A model generated the notes under the pieces. It was not told the DNA's origin. It saw nothing but the letters and a program-made list of their open reading frames with translations, and ran no database searches. A program made the translations under genes and the position numbers. 64,000 nt of DNA from Escherichia sp. E1V33. Lineage in GTDB: Bacteria; Pseudomonadota; Gammaproteobacteria; Enterobacterales; Enterobacteriaceae. Shown piece after piece: positions 1-11,220 of the stretch (position 1 is its first letter; each line of letters begins with the position of its first letter). The stretch lies in the NCBI RefSeq assembly GCF_004211955.1, contig NZ_RHJI01000002.1:62001-126000 (forward strand), written 5' to 3'.

Positions 1-2794
<2,794 letters not shown>

Positions 2795-2848
2795 ACCTTC
2801 TTTCAGTATCATGCCCAGTCATTTCTTCACCTGTGGAGCTTTTTAAGT

Positions 2849-3124
2849 ATGGCACGCGTAACTGTTCAGGACGCTGTAGAGAAAATTGGTAACCGTTTTG
2901 ACCTGGTACTGGTCGCCGCGCGTCGCGCTCGTCAGATGCAGGTAGGCGGAAAGGATCCGCTGGTACCGGAAGAAAACGATAAAACCACAGTAATCGCGCT
3001 GCGCGAAATCGAAGAAGGTCTGATCAACAACCAGATCCTCGACGTTCGCGAACGCCAGGAACAGCAAGAGCAGGAAGCCGCTGAATTACAAGCCGTTACC
3101 GCTATTGCTGAAGGTCGTCGTTAA
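2849..3124 (+). CDS. rpoZ: RNA polymerase omega subunit
   Basis: A 91-residue omega subunit that binds the beta-prime C-terminal region, assists RNA polymerase assembly and forms part of ppGpp site 1. The N-terminal block [19 protein letters not shown] and the helix [13 protein letters not shown] are diagnostic. The C-terminal tail is rich in Gln and Glu, as is usual. A good ribosome-binding site (GTGGAGC) lies just upstream of the ATG. It is the first gene of a tight co-directional run with spoT, trmH and recG; spoT starts 18 bp after its stop. Confidence 0.98.
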
Positions 3125-3142
3125 TCACAAAGCGGGTCGCCC

Positions 3143-5251
3143 TTGTATCTGTTTGAAAGCCTGAATCAACTGATTCAAACCTACCTGCCGGAAGACCAAA
3201 TCAAGCGTCTGCGGCAGGCGTATCTCGTTGCACGTGATGCTCACGAGGGGCAAACACGTTCAAGCGGTGAACCCTATATCACGCACCCGGTGGCGGTTGC
3301 CTGCATTCTGGCCGAGATGAAACTCGACTATGAAACGCTGATGGCAGCGCTACTGCATGACGTAATTGAAGATACTCCCGCCACCTACCAGGATATGGAA
3401 CAGCTTTTTGGTAAAAGCGTCGCCGAACTGGTAGAGGGGGTGTCGAAACTTGATAAACTCAAGTTCCGCGATAAGAAAGAGGCGCAGGCCGAAAACTTTC
3501 GCAAGATGATTATGGCGATGGTGCAGGATATCCGCGTCATTCTCATCAAACTTGCCGACCGTACCCACAACATGCGCACGCTGGGCTCACTTCGCCCGGA
3601 TAAACGTCGCCGCATCGCCCGTGAAACTCTCGAAATCTACAGCCCGCTGGCGCACCGTTTAGGTATCCACCACATTAAAACCGAACTCGAAGAGCTGGGT
3701 TTTGAGGCGCTGTATCCCAACCGTTATCGCGTAATTAAAGAAGTGGTGAAAGCCGCGCGCGGCAATCGTAAAGAGATGATCCAAAAAATCCTCTCGGAAA
3801 TCGAAGGGCGTTTGCAGGAAGCGGGAATTCCGTGCCGCGTCAGTGGTCGCGAGAAACATCTTTATTCGATTTACTGCAAAATGGTGCTCAAAGAGCAGCG
3901 TTTTCACTCAATCATGGACATCTACGCGTTCCGCGTGATCGTCAATGATTCCGACACCTGTTATCGCGTGCTCGGCCAGATGCACAGCCTGTATAAGCCG
4001 CGTCCAGGTCGCGTGAAAGACTACATCGCCATTCCAAAAGCAAACGGCTATCAGTCTTTGCACACCTCGATGATTGGCCCGCACGGCGTGCCGGTTGAGG
4101 TCCAGATCCGTACCGAAGATATGGATCAGATGGCAGAAATGGGTGTTGCCGCGCACTGGGCTTATAAAGAGCACGGCGAAACCAGCACTACCGCACAAAT
4201 CCGCGCCCAGCGCTGGATGCAAAGCCTACTGGAGCTGCAACAGAGCGCCGGTAGCTCGTTCGAATTTATCGAGAGCGTTAAATCCGATCTCTTCCCGGAT
4301 GAGATTTACGTTTTCACACCGGAAGGGCGCATTGTCGAGCTGCCTGCCGGTGCAACGCCTGTCGACTTCGCTTATGCGGTGCATACCGATATCGGTCATG
4401 CCTGCGTGGGCGCACGTGTTGACCGTCAGCCTTACCCGCTGTCGCAGCCGCTCTCCAGCGGCCAGACCGTTGAAATCATTACCGCACCGGGCGCTCGCCC
4501 GAATGCTGCGTGGCTGAACTTTGTCGTCAGCTCGAAAGCGCGCGCCAAGATTCGTCAGTTGCTGAAAAACCTCAAGCGTGATGACTCCGTTAGCCTGGGG
4601 CGTCGCCTGCTCAACCACGCGTTGGGTGGTAGCCGTAAGCTCAATGAAATCCCGCAGGAAAATATTCAGCGCGAACTGGACCGCATGAAGCTGGCGACTC
4701 TTGACGATCTGCTGGCGGAAATCGGCCTTGGTAACGCAATGAGCGTGGTGGTCGCGAAAAATCTGCAACATGGTGACGCTTCCATTCCGCCAGCGACCCA
4801 AAGTCACGGGCATCTGCCGATTAAAGGTGCCGATGGCGTGCTGATCACCTTTGCAAAATGCTGCCGCCCTATCCCTGGCGACCCGATTATTGCCCACGTC
4901 AGCCCCGGCAAAGGTCTGGTGATCCACCATGAATCCTGCCGTAACATCCGTGGCTACCAGAAAGAGCCAGAGAAGTTTATGGCTGTGGAATGGGATAAAG
5001 AGACGGCGCAGGAGTTCATCACCGAAATTAAGGTGGAGATGTTTAACCACCAGGGCGCACTGGCAAACCTGACGGCGGCAATTAACACCACGACCTCCAA
5101 TATTCAAAGTTTGAATACGGAAGAGAAAGATGGTCGCGTCTACAGCGCCTTTATTCGTCTGACCGCCCGTGACCGCGTGCATCTGGCGAATATCATGCGC
5201 AAAATCCGCGTGATGCCAGACGTGATTAAAGTCACCCGAAACCGAAATTAA
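3143..5251 (+). CDS. spoT: Bifunctional (p)ppGpp synthetase/hydrolase SpoT
   Basis: A 702-residue RelA/SpoT homologue that mainly hydrolyses (p)ppGpp and synthesises it weakly under carbon, iron or fatty-acid stress. The N-terminal HD hydrolase domain has the HD pair in LLHDVIEDT (about residues 72-73). A synthetase domain (around YAFRVIVND and GYQSLHTS) follows, then TGS (VFTPEGRIVELPAG), the CCRPIPGD region and a C-terminal ACT/RRM domain. Translation starts at TTG (3143), the start used in K-12, and this gives the family's usual length. The protein is essentially identical to K-12. The gene lies between rpoZ and trmH with short gaps, consistent with one transcript. Confidence 0.98.
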   Translation: MYLFESLNQLIQTYLPEDQIKRLRQAYLVARDAHEGQTRSSGEPYITHPVAVACILAEMKLDYETLMAALLHDVIEDTPATYQDMEQLFGKSVAELVEGVSKLDKLKFRDKKEAQAENFRKMIMAMVQDIRVILIKLADRTHNMRTLGSLRPDKRRRIARETLEIYSPLAHRLGIHHIKTELEELGFEALYPNRYRVIKEVVKAARGNRKEMIQKILSEIEGRLQEAGIPCRVSGREKHLYSIYCKMVLKEQRFHSIMDIYAFRVIVNDSDTCYRVLGQMHSLYKPRPGRVKDYIAIPKANGYQSLHTSMIGPHGVPVEVQIRTEDMDQMAEMGVAAHWAYKEHGETSTTAQIRAQRWMQSLLELQQSAGSSFEFIESVKSDLFPDEIYVFTPEGRIVELPAGATPVDFAYAVHTDIGHACVGARVDRQPYPLSQPLSSGQTVEIITAPGARPNAAWLNFVVSSKARAKIRQLLKNLKRDDSVSLGRRLLNHALGGSRKLNEIPQENIQRELDRMKLATLDDLLAEIGLGNAMSVVVAKNLQHGDASIPPATQSHGHLPIKGADGVLITFAKCCRPIPGDPIIAHVSPGKGLVIHHESCRNIRGYQKEPEKFMAVEWDKETAQEFITEIKVEMFNHQGALANLTAAINTTTSNIQSLNTEEKDGRVYSAFIRLTARDRVHLANIMRKIRVMPDVIKVTRNRN

Positions 5252-5257
5252 TGCTTT

Positions 5258-5947
5258 ATGAACCCAACACGTTATGCACGTATCTGCGAAATGCTCGCCA
5301 GGCGGCAGCCTGATCTGACCGTCTGCATGGAGCAGGTCCACAAACCTCATAACGTTTCTGCGATCATTCGTACCGCAGATGCCGTTGGTGTACACGAAGT
5401 CCACGCCGTCTGGCCAGGCAGCCGAATGCGCACCATGGCCTCAGCAGCAGCGGGCAGCAACAGCTGGGTACAAGTGAAGACACACCGTACCATTGGCGAT
5501 GCCGTCGCCCATCTGAAAGGTCAGGGCATGCAGATTCTGGCAACCCATCTTTCTGATAACGCTGTCGATTTCCGCGAAATTGATTACACCCGCCCGACCT
5601 GTATTTTGATGGGTCAGGAGAAAACGGGCATCACTCAGGAAGCGTTAGCACTGGCGGATCAGGACATCATCATTCCGATGATCGGCATGGTGCAGTCACT
5701 GAACGTCTCTGTTGCCTCCGCTCTCATTCTCTACGAAGCCCAACGTCAGCGGCAAAATGCAGGCATGTATCTGCGTGAAAACAGTATGTTGCCGGAAGCA
5801 GAGCAACAACGTCTGCTGTTTGAAGGCGGCTATCCGGTGCTGGCAAAGGTCGCGAAACGCAAAGGTCTGCCCTACCCCCATGTCAATCAGCAAGGCGAGA
5901 TTGAAGCTGATGCAGACTGGTGGGCCACTATGCAGGCCGCAGGGTAA
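5258..5947 (+). CDS. trmH: tRNA (guanosine-18-2'-O)-methyltransferase TrmH
   Basis: A 229-residue SPOUT-class methyltransferase that 2'-O-methylates G18 in the D-loop of tRNAs with S-adenosylmethionine. Motif 1 (NVSAIIRTADAVG, residues 32-44) and the knotted C-terminal motifs 2 and 3 (MGQEKTGI, then SLNVSVASALILYEAQRQ) are all present. The start lies 6 bp after the spoT stop and the end lies 5 bp before the recG start, so it is translated as part of the rpoZ-spoT-trmH-recG run. It was formerly named spoU. Confidence 0.97.
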   Translation: MNPTRYARICEMLARRQPDLTVCMEQVHKPHNVSAIIRTADAVGVHEVHAVWPGSRMRTMASAAAGSNSWVQVKTHRTIGDAVAHLKGQGMQILATHLSDNAVDFREIDYTRPTCILMGQEKTGITQEALALADQDIIIPMIGMVQSLNVSVASALILYEAQRQRQNAGMYLRENSMLPEAEQQRLLFEGGYPVLAKVAKRKGLPYPHVNQQGEIEADADWWATMQAAG

Positions 5948-5952
5948 ACGCC

Positions 5953-8034
5953 ATGAAAGGTCGCCTGTTAGATGCTGTCCCGCTCAGTTCCCTAACGGGC
6001 GTGGGCGCAGCGCAAAGTAACAAACTGGCGAAAATCAACCTGCATACCGTGCAGGATTTACTCTTACACCTTCCCTTGCGCTACGAAGATCGTACCCATC
6101 TCTACCCCATCGGTGAGCTACTGCCAGGTGTTTATGCCACGGTAGAAGGCGAAGTACTGAACTGCAATATCTCCTTCGGCGGTCGGCGCATGATGACCTG
6201 CCAGATTAGCGACGGTTCCGGCATTCTCACCATGCGCTTTTTCAATTTCAGCGCGGCGATGAAAAATAGCCTGGCGACCGGGCGACGCGTGCTGGCTTAC
6301 GGCGAAGCAAAGCGTGGCAAATATGGTGCGGAGATGATCCACCCAGAATACCGCGTACAGGGCGATCTCAGCATGCCGGAGTTGCAGGAGACACTCACAC
6401 CGGTTTATCCAACTACCGAAGGCGTAAAGCAGACAACGCTGCGTAAATTAACCGACCAGGCACTGGATCTGCTCGACACCTGCGCCATTGAAGAGTTATT
6501 ACCGCCAGAGTTATCAAAAGGAATGATGACGTTACCGGAGGCCTTGCGCACCCTGCATCGCCCACCGCCGACGCTGCAACTAAGCGATCTGGAAACCGGG
6601 CAGCATCCGGCGCAACGTCGTCTGATTCTGGAAGAACTGCTAGCGCACAACCTCAGCATGTTGGCGTTACGCGCCGGAGCACAACGTTTTCATGCCCAGC
6701 CGCTTAGCGCCAACGACGCGCTGAAAAATAAACTCCTCGCTGCCTTACCATTCAAGCCAACGGGCGCACAGGCACGCGTAGTGGCGGAGATCGAGCGCGA
6801 CATGGCGCTGGATGTGCCGATGATGCGCCTGGTGCAGGGCGATGTAGGTTCCGGTAAAACGCTGGTTGCCGCCCTCGCCGCGTTGCGTGCTATTGCTCAC
6901 GGTAAACAGGTGGCATTGATGGCACCAACCGAGCTGCTTGCTGAACAGCACGCCAATAACTTCCGCAACTGGTTTGAACCGCTCGGTATCGAAGTGGGCT
7001 GGCTCGCCGGTAAACAGAAAGGTAAAGCGCGACTGGCTCAGCAAGAAGCCATTGCCAGCGGTCAGGTACAGATGATTGTTGGCACTCACGCTATTTTCCA
7101 GGAACAGGTGCAGTTTAACGGCCTGGCGCTGGTGATTATCGACGAACAGCATCGCTTTGGCGTGCATCAGCGTCTGGCATTGTGGGAGAAAGGCCAGCAG
7201 CAAGGCTTCCATCCGCATCAGTTGATCATGACCGCCACACCGATCCCCCGCACGCTGGCGATGACTGCGTATGCTGATCTCGATACCTCAGTCATTGATG
7301 AACTGCCGCCAGGACGTACCCCAGTGACGACAGTGGCAATCCCGGATACGCGTCGTAACGACATTATCGACCGCGTACGCCACGCCTGCATGACTGAAGG
7401 GCGTCAGGCGTACTGGGTTTGTACGTTGATTGAAGAGTCAGAGTTACTGGAAGCACAGGCAGCAGAAGCTACGTGGGAAGAGTTGAAACTGGCGTTGCCA
7501 GAACTGAACGTTGGCCTGGTACACGGACGGATGAAACCAGCCGAGAAGCAGGCAGTGATGGCGTCGTTTAAACAAGGTGAGCTACACCTGCTGGTTGCCA
7601 CAACCGTTATTGAAGTCGGCGTTGATGTGCCTAACGCCAGCCTGATGATCATCGAAAACCCGGAGCGTCTGGGTCTGGCACAGTTGCACCAGCTTCGCGG
7701 GCGCGTAGGTCGTGGCGCGGTGGCTTCTCACTGTGTGCTGCTCTACAAAACGCCGCTGTCTAAAACGGCGCAAATTCGCCTGCAAGTGCTGCGCGACAGC
7801 AACGACGGGTTTGTGATTGCACAGAAAGACTTAGAGATTCGCGGACCGGGTGAACTGTTAGGCACGCGTCAGACGGGTAATGCTGAATTTAAAGTGGCAG
7901 ATTTACTGCGCGATCAGGCGATGATCCCGGAAGTTCAACGCCTGGCGCGGCATATTCACGAACGTTATCCACAACAGGCTAAAGCCCTGATAGAACGCTG
8001 GATGCCAGAAACAGAACGTTACTCCAACGCGTAA
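5953..8034 (+). CDS. recG: ATP-dependent DNA helicase RecG
   Basis: A 693-residue branch-migrating helicase that reverses stalled forks and processes Holliday junctions and R-loops. An N-terminal wedge/OB domain (to about residue 250) precedes the superfamily 2 motor: Walker A GDVGSGKT near residue 296, the DEQH box (IIDEQHRFG) near residue 395, motif III TATPIPRTLA and motif VI QLRGRVGRG. The C-terminal TRG region follows (DLEIRGPGELLGTRQTG). The ATG at 5953 gives the known N-terminus MKGRLLDAVPLSSL; the longer frame overlapping trmH is not needed. It is the last gene of the block, followed by a GC-rich hairpin. Confidence 0.98.
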   Translation: MKGRLLDAVPLSSLTGVGAAQSNKLAKINLHTVQDLLLHLPLRYEDRTHLYPIGELLPGVYATVEGEVLNCNISFGGRRMMTCQISDGSGILTMRFFNFSAAMKNSLATGRRVLAYGEAKRGKYGAEMIHPEYRVQGDLSMPELQETLTPVYPTTEGVKQTTLRKLTDQALDLLDTCAIEELLPPELSKGMMTLPEALRTLHRPPPTLQLSDLETGQHPAQRRLILEELLAHNLSMLALRAGAQRFHAQPLSANDALKNKLLAALPFKPTGAQARVVAEIERDMALDVPMMRLVQGDVGSGKTLVAALAALRAIAHGKQVALMAPTELLAEQHANNFRNWFEPLGIEVGWLAGKQKGKARLAQQEAIASGQVQMIVGTHAIFQEQVQFNGLALVIIDEQHRFGVHQRLALWEKGQQQGFHPHQLIMTATPIPRTLAMTAYADLDTSVIDELPPGRTPVTTVAIPDTRRNDIIDRVRHACMTEGRQAYWVCTLIEESELLEAQAAEATWEELKLALPELNVGLVHGRMKPAEKQAVMASFKQGELHLLVATTVIEVGVDVPNASLMIIENPERLGLAQLHQLRGRVGRGAVASHCVLLYKTPLSKTAQIRLQVLRDSNDGFVIAQKDLEIRGPGELLGTRQTGNAEFKVADLLRDQAMIPEVQRLARHIHERYPQQAKALIERWMPETERYSNA

Positions 8035-8037
8035 AAG

Positions 8038-8061
8038 ACGGCGGTGAGAAGACCGCCGTTT
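8038..8061 (+). terminator. Hairpin after recG
   Basis: A perfect 8-bp stem (ACGGCGGT / ACCGCCGT) with a 6-nt loop starts 4 bp after the recG stop and is followed by a weak TT run. It probably ends the rpoZ-recG transcript. Confidence 0.6.
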
Positions 8062-8077
8062 CAGGTTGATCTACCTT

Positions 8078-8172
8078 CCTACTGGATGCGGCGTGAACGC
8101 CTTATCCAGCCTACAGAAACTTACGAACTCAATAAATGGTGATCAATACATAGGCCTGATAAGCGAAGCGCA
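8078..8172. repeat. REP/BIME-type palindromic repeats between recG and gltS
   Basis: Two REP-like units in opposite orientation: GGATGCGGCGTGAACGCC followed by TTATCC near 8088, and GGCCTGATAAGCGAAGCG followed by CATCTGGCA near 8153. This is a typical BIME between two convergent genes. Such repeats protect 3' ends and can bind gyrase, Pol I or IHF. No gene is present here. Confidence 0.75.
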
Positions 8173-8191
8173 TCTGGCATTTGTCTTTGTT

Positions 8192-8213
8192 GCGGCGGCA
8201 CTTACACCGCCGC
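8192..8213 (-). terminator. Stem-loop at the end of gltS
   Basis: A 7-bp GC stem (GCGGCGG / CCGCCGC) with an 8-nt loop lies just past the gltS stop on the minus strand. There is no clear U-run, so termination is likely but not certain. Confidence 0.45.
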
Positions 8214-8221
8214 TTCATCGG

Positions 8222-9427
8222 TTAACCCGCAAAAATCGGCAACATCAAATACAGCTTAATCACCAGCGCGTTAACAATATCGATAAAGAACGCACCGACC
8301 ATCGGCACCACCAGGAAGGCCATATGTGAAGGGCCAAAACGTTCGGTGATCGCCTGCATGTTAGCGATTGCCGTTGGCGTTGCACCGAGGCCAAAACCAC
8401 AGTGACCCGCAGCCAGCACCGCCGCATCGTAGTTTTTGCCCATCATGCGCCAGGTGACAAATATGGCGTACAACGCCATGAAGATGGTCTGTACCACCAG
8501 AATCGCCAGCATCGGCAGCGCCAGCGAAGCCAGCTCCCACAGCTTCAGGCCCATCAGCGCCATCGCCAGGAACAACGACAGACTTACGTTACCCAACACC
8601 GATACCGCACGTTCAAAGACGCGATAAAAGCCCATCATTGACAGGCCGTTGCTCAAAATCACGCCTACAAACAGCACACAAACGAAGGTTGGTAATTCAA
8701 AAGCAGTGCCAGCCAAAAGTTGAGCAACGACTTTGCCCACTGTCAGGCAGATAGCAATCAGCGCGATAGTTTCAATCAGCACCAGCGAGGTGATCATACG
8801 CCCTACATCTGGCTTTTCGAACGCCGTCGGGACTTCCTGGTCATCCGGAATACCGTTCGGTGTGGTGGAGTGTTTCACCAGATAACGCGCCACCGGGCCA
8901 CCAATCAACCCGCCCAGTACCAGACCGAACGTTGCACAGGCCATCGCCACTTCCGTCGCGTTAGTAAAGCCGTAACGTTCAATGAACAATTTACTCCACG
9001 CAGCTCCCGTACCGTGACCGCCGGAAAGCGTAATAGAACCGGCCAGCAGCCCCATCAGCGGATCAAGTCCTAACAGGCTGGCCATACCAATACCGATGGC
9101 GTTTTGCATCACCAGTAAGCCAACAACCACAATCAGAAAGATACCCACCACACGTCCACCGGCACGTAAGCTGGCAATGTTGGCGTTCAGGCCGATGGTG
9201 GCAAAGAAAGCCAGCATCAACGGATCGCGCAGCGACATATCAAAGTTGACTTCCCAGCCCATGCTTTTTTTCAGCACCAGCAGCGCCAGCGCCACCAGCA
9301 AACCACCCGCAACAGGTTCCGGTATGGTGTATTTCTTCAAAAAGGAGACAGAGTGAACTAATTTGCGCCCGAGCAGCAACGTCAGCGTTGCGGCAACAAG
9401 CGTTGCTAAAGTGTCGAGATGAAACAT
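8222..9427 (-). CDS. gltS: Sodium/glutamate symporter GltS
   Basis: A 401-residue inner-membrane Na+-coupled glutamate importer of the ESS family, with two inverted halves. Each half carries a glycine-rich re-entrant loop: LSGGHGTGAAW near residue 135 in the first half and GHCGFGLGATPTA near residue 345 in the second. The start MFHLDTLATLVAATL and full length match the K-12 protein with very few changes. It is transcribed away from xanP across a roughly 280-bp AT-rich divergent region and converges on recG, with BIME repeats and a hairpin between the two. Confidence 0.97.
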   Translation of the reverse strand: MFHLDTLATLVAATLTLLLGRKLVHSVSFLKKYTIPEPVAGGLLVALALLVLKKSMGWEVNFDMSLRDPLMLAFFATIGLNANIASLRAGGRVVGIFLIVVVGLLVMQNAIGIGMASLLGLDPLMGLLAGSITLSGGHGTGAAWSKLFIERYGFTNATEVAMACATFGLVLGGLIGGPVARYLVKHSTTPNGIPDDQEVPTAFEKPDVGRMITSLVLIETIALIAICLTVGKVVAQLLAGTAFELPTFVCVLFVGVILSNGLSMMGFYRVFERAVSVLGNVSLSLFLAMALMGLKLWELASLALPMLAILVVQTIFMALYAIFVTWRMMGKNYDAAVLAAGHCGFGLGATPTAIANMQAITERFGPSHMAFLVVPMVGAFFIDIVNALVIKLYLMLPIFAG

Positions 9428-9641
9428 AGATAGCTCCTTTGTATCCGCACCACTCTTTCATACTCGTCATACTTCATCGCACATGTACTGTAAGGTGCAC
9501 TATGACGAGTTTCGAGTCATGCATTCCCGGTTCGAATTCTTAGCTGAAAATAAAAAAATGGCATGGATTTTAAGCAGAAAACAACCAAAAGTTATATAAA
9601 AAAGTGCATTTATCGCATTTAAATATTTATAAGAATGCATG

Positions 9642-9653
9642 GCAAACGTTTGC
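9642..9653 (+). promoter_or_regulatory. PurR/LacI-type palindrome over the xanP promoter
   Basis: GCAAACGTTTGC is a perfect 12-bp palindrome at the core of the PurR operator consensus. It overlaps the place expected for a -35 element (TTGCTT at 9650) upstream of TAAAAT at 9672-9677, so bound repressor would block RNA polymerase. The next gene encodes a xanthine importer, which fits purine repression. The site and promoter are seen directly; PurR as the protein is inference. Confidence 0.6.
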
Positions 9654-9707
9654 TTTTGCCCTTCGGTCAGCTAAAATGCCCGCTTTGCTACCACGGGATT
9701 GTTTTCG

Positions 9708-11099
9708 ATGTCTGTTTCCACCCTCGAGTCAGAAAATGCGCAACCGGTTGCGCAGACTCAAAACAGCGAACTGATTTATCGTCTTGAAGATCGTCCACCG
9801 CTTGCTCAAACTCTGTTTGCCGCCTGTCAGCATCTGCTGGCGATGTTTGTCGCGGTAATCACGCCAGCACTGTTAATCTGCCAGGCGTTAGGTTTACCGG
9901 CACAGGACACGCAACACATTATTAGTATGTCGCTGTTTGCCTCCGGTGTGGCATCAATTATTCAGATTAAAGCCTGGGGGCCGGTAGGTTCCGGGTTGTT
10001 GTCGATTCAGGGTACCAGTTTCAACTTCGTTGCCCCGCTGATTATGGGCGGCACGGCGTTGAAGACCGGCGGTGCTGATGTTCCCACCATGATGGCAGCG
10101 CTGTTCGGTACGCTGATGCTGGCAAGTTGCACGGAGATGGTGATCTCCCGTGTTCTGCATCTGGCGCGCCGCATTATTACGCCGCTGGTTTCTGGCGTCG
10201 TGGTGATGATTATCGGCCTGTCGCTGATTCAGGTTGGGTTAACGTCCATTGGTGGCGGCTATGCTGCCATGAGCGACAATACCTTTGGCGCACCGAAAAA
10301 CCTGCTACTGGCGGGCGTGGTCTTAGCCTTAATCATTCTGCTTAACCGCCAACGTAACCCTTACTTACGCGTGGCCTCTCTGGTGATTGCGATGGCGGCC
10401 GGGTATGCGCTGGCGTGGTTTATGGGCATGTTGCCAGAAAGCAACGAGCCGATGACGCAAGAACTGATTATGGTGCCAACGCCGCTCTATTACGGTCTTG
10501 GTATTGAATGGAGTCTGCTGCTGCCGCTGATGCTGGTCTTTATGATCACCTCGCTGGAAACCATTGGCGATATCACCGCGACCTCCGACGTTTCCGAACA
10601 GCCGGTTTCCGGTCCGCTGTACATGAAACGTCTGAAAGGCGGCGTGCTGGCAAACGGCCTGAACTCGTTTGTCTCAGCAGTATTTAACACCTTCCCGAAC
10701 TCCTGCTTCGGACAGAACAACGGTGTAATCCAGTTAACAGGTGTTGCCAGCCGTTATGTCGGTTTTGTGGTGGCACTGATGTTGATAGTGCTGGGTCTGT
10801 TCCCGGCAGTGAGCGGTTTTGTGCAACACATCCCAGAGCCAGTTCTGGGCGGCGCTACGCTTGTGATGTTTGGCACCATCGCCGCATCCGGTGTGCGCAT
10901 CGTTTCCCGCGAGCCGCTGAACCGTCGGGCAATTCTGATTATTGCGCTGTCGCTGGCCGTCGGTCTGGGCGTTTCTCAGCAGCCGCTGATTTTGCAATTT
11001 GCCCCTGACTGGCTGAAAAATCTGCTCTCTTCAGGTATTGCCGCTGGCGGTATTACTGCCATTGTGCTGAACCTGATTTTCCCGCCGGAAAAACCGTAA
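9708..11099 (+). CDS. xanP: Xanthine permease XanP
   Basis: A 463-residue proton-coupled xanthine importer of the NCS2/NAT family in the inner membrane (formerly yicE). The first helix carries [16 protein letters not shown], and the family signature region [16 protein letters not shown] lies in the second half, after the [13 protein letters not shown] segment that holds the conserved acidic residue. Fourteen membrane segments are expected. The ATG at 9708 gives [12 protein letters not shown], the usual start; an upstream TTG in frame is unnecessary. A purine-type operator lies just upstream. A GC hairpin follows the stop. Confidence 0.97.
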   Translation: MSVSTLESENAQPVAQTQNSELIYRLEDRPPLAQTLFAACQHLLAMFVAVITPALLICQALGLPAQDTQHIISMSLFASGVASIIQIKAWGPVGSGLLSIQGTSFNFVAPLIMGGTALKTGGADVPTMMAALFGTLMLASCTEMVISRVLHLARRIITPLVSGVVVMIIGLSLIQVGLTSIGGGYAAMSDNTFGAPKNLLLAGVVLALIILLNRQRNPYLRVASLVIAMAAGYALAWFMGMLPESNEPMTQELIMVPTPLYYGLGIEWSLLLPLMLVFMITSLETIGDITATSDVSEQPVSGPLYMKRLKGGVLANGLNSFVSAVFNTFPNSCFGQNNGVIQLTGVASRYVGFVVALMLIVLGLFPAVSGFVQHIPEPVLGGATLVMFGTIAASGVRIVSREPLNRRAILIIALSLAVGLGVSQQPLILQFAPDWLKNLLSSGIAAGGITAIVLNLIFPPEKP

Positions 11100-11107
11100 T
11101 TCACTTA

Positions 11108-11133
11108 GCGGCGGTAAGTTTCTGTACCGCCGC
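11108..11133 (+). terminator. Stem-loop after xanP
   Basis: A 9-bp perfect stem GCGGCGGTA / TACCGCCGC with an 8-nt loop lies just after the stop. It is not followed by a U-run, so it could be a terminator or a 3'-end stabiliser. Confidence 0.5.
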
Positions 11134-11220
11134 AGCGACTCACTTTCACCATTCCCGCCTTGAGGAATGCGCGTAAATCGTGCATAACTCCCTTATGTGT
11201 ATTTCGCGGGATGGAAGACT

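Noticed and set aside
4226-5404. 392-codon open frame on the minus strand opposite spoT
   Set aside because: It lies wholly over spoT and the start of trmH, has no ribosome-binding site or recognisable domain, and results from codon bias of the real genes.
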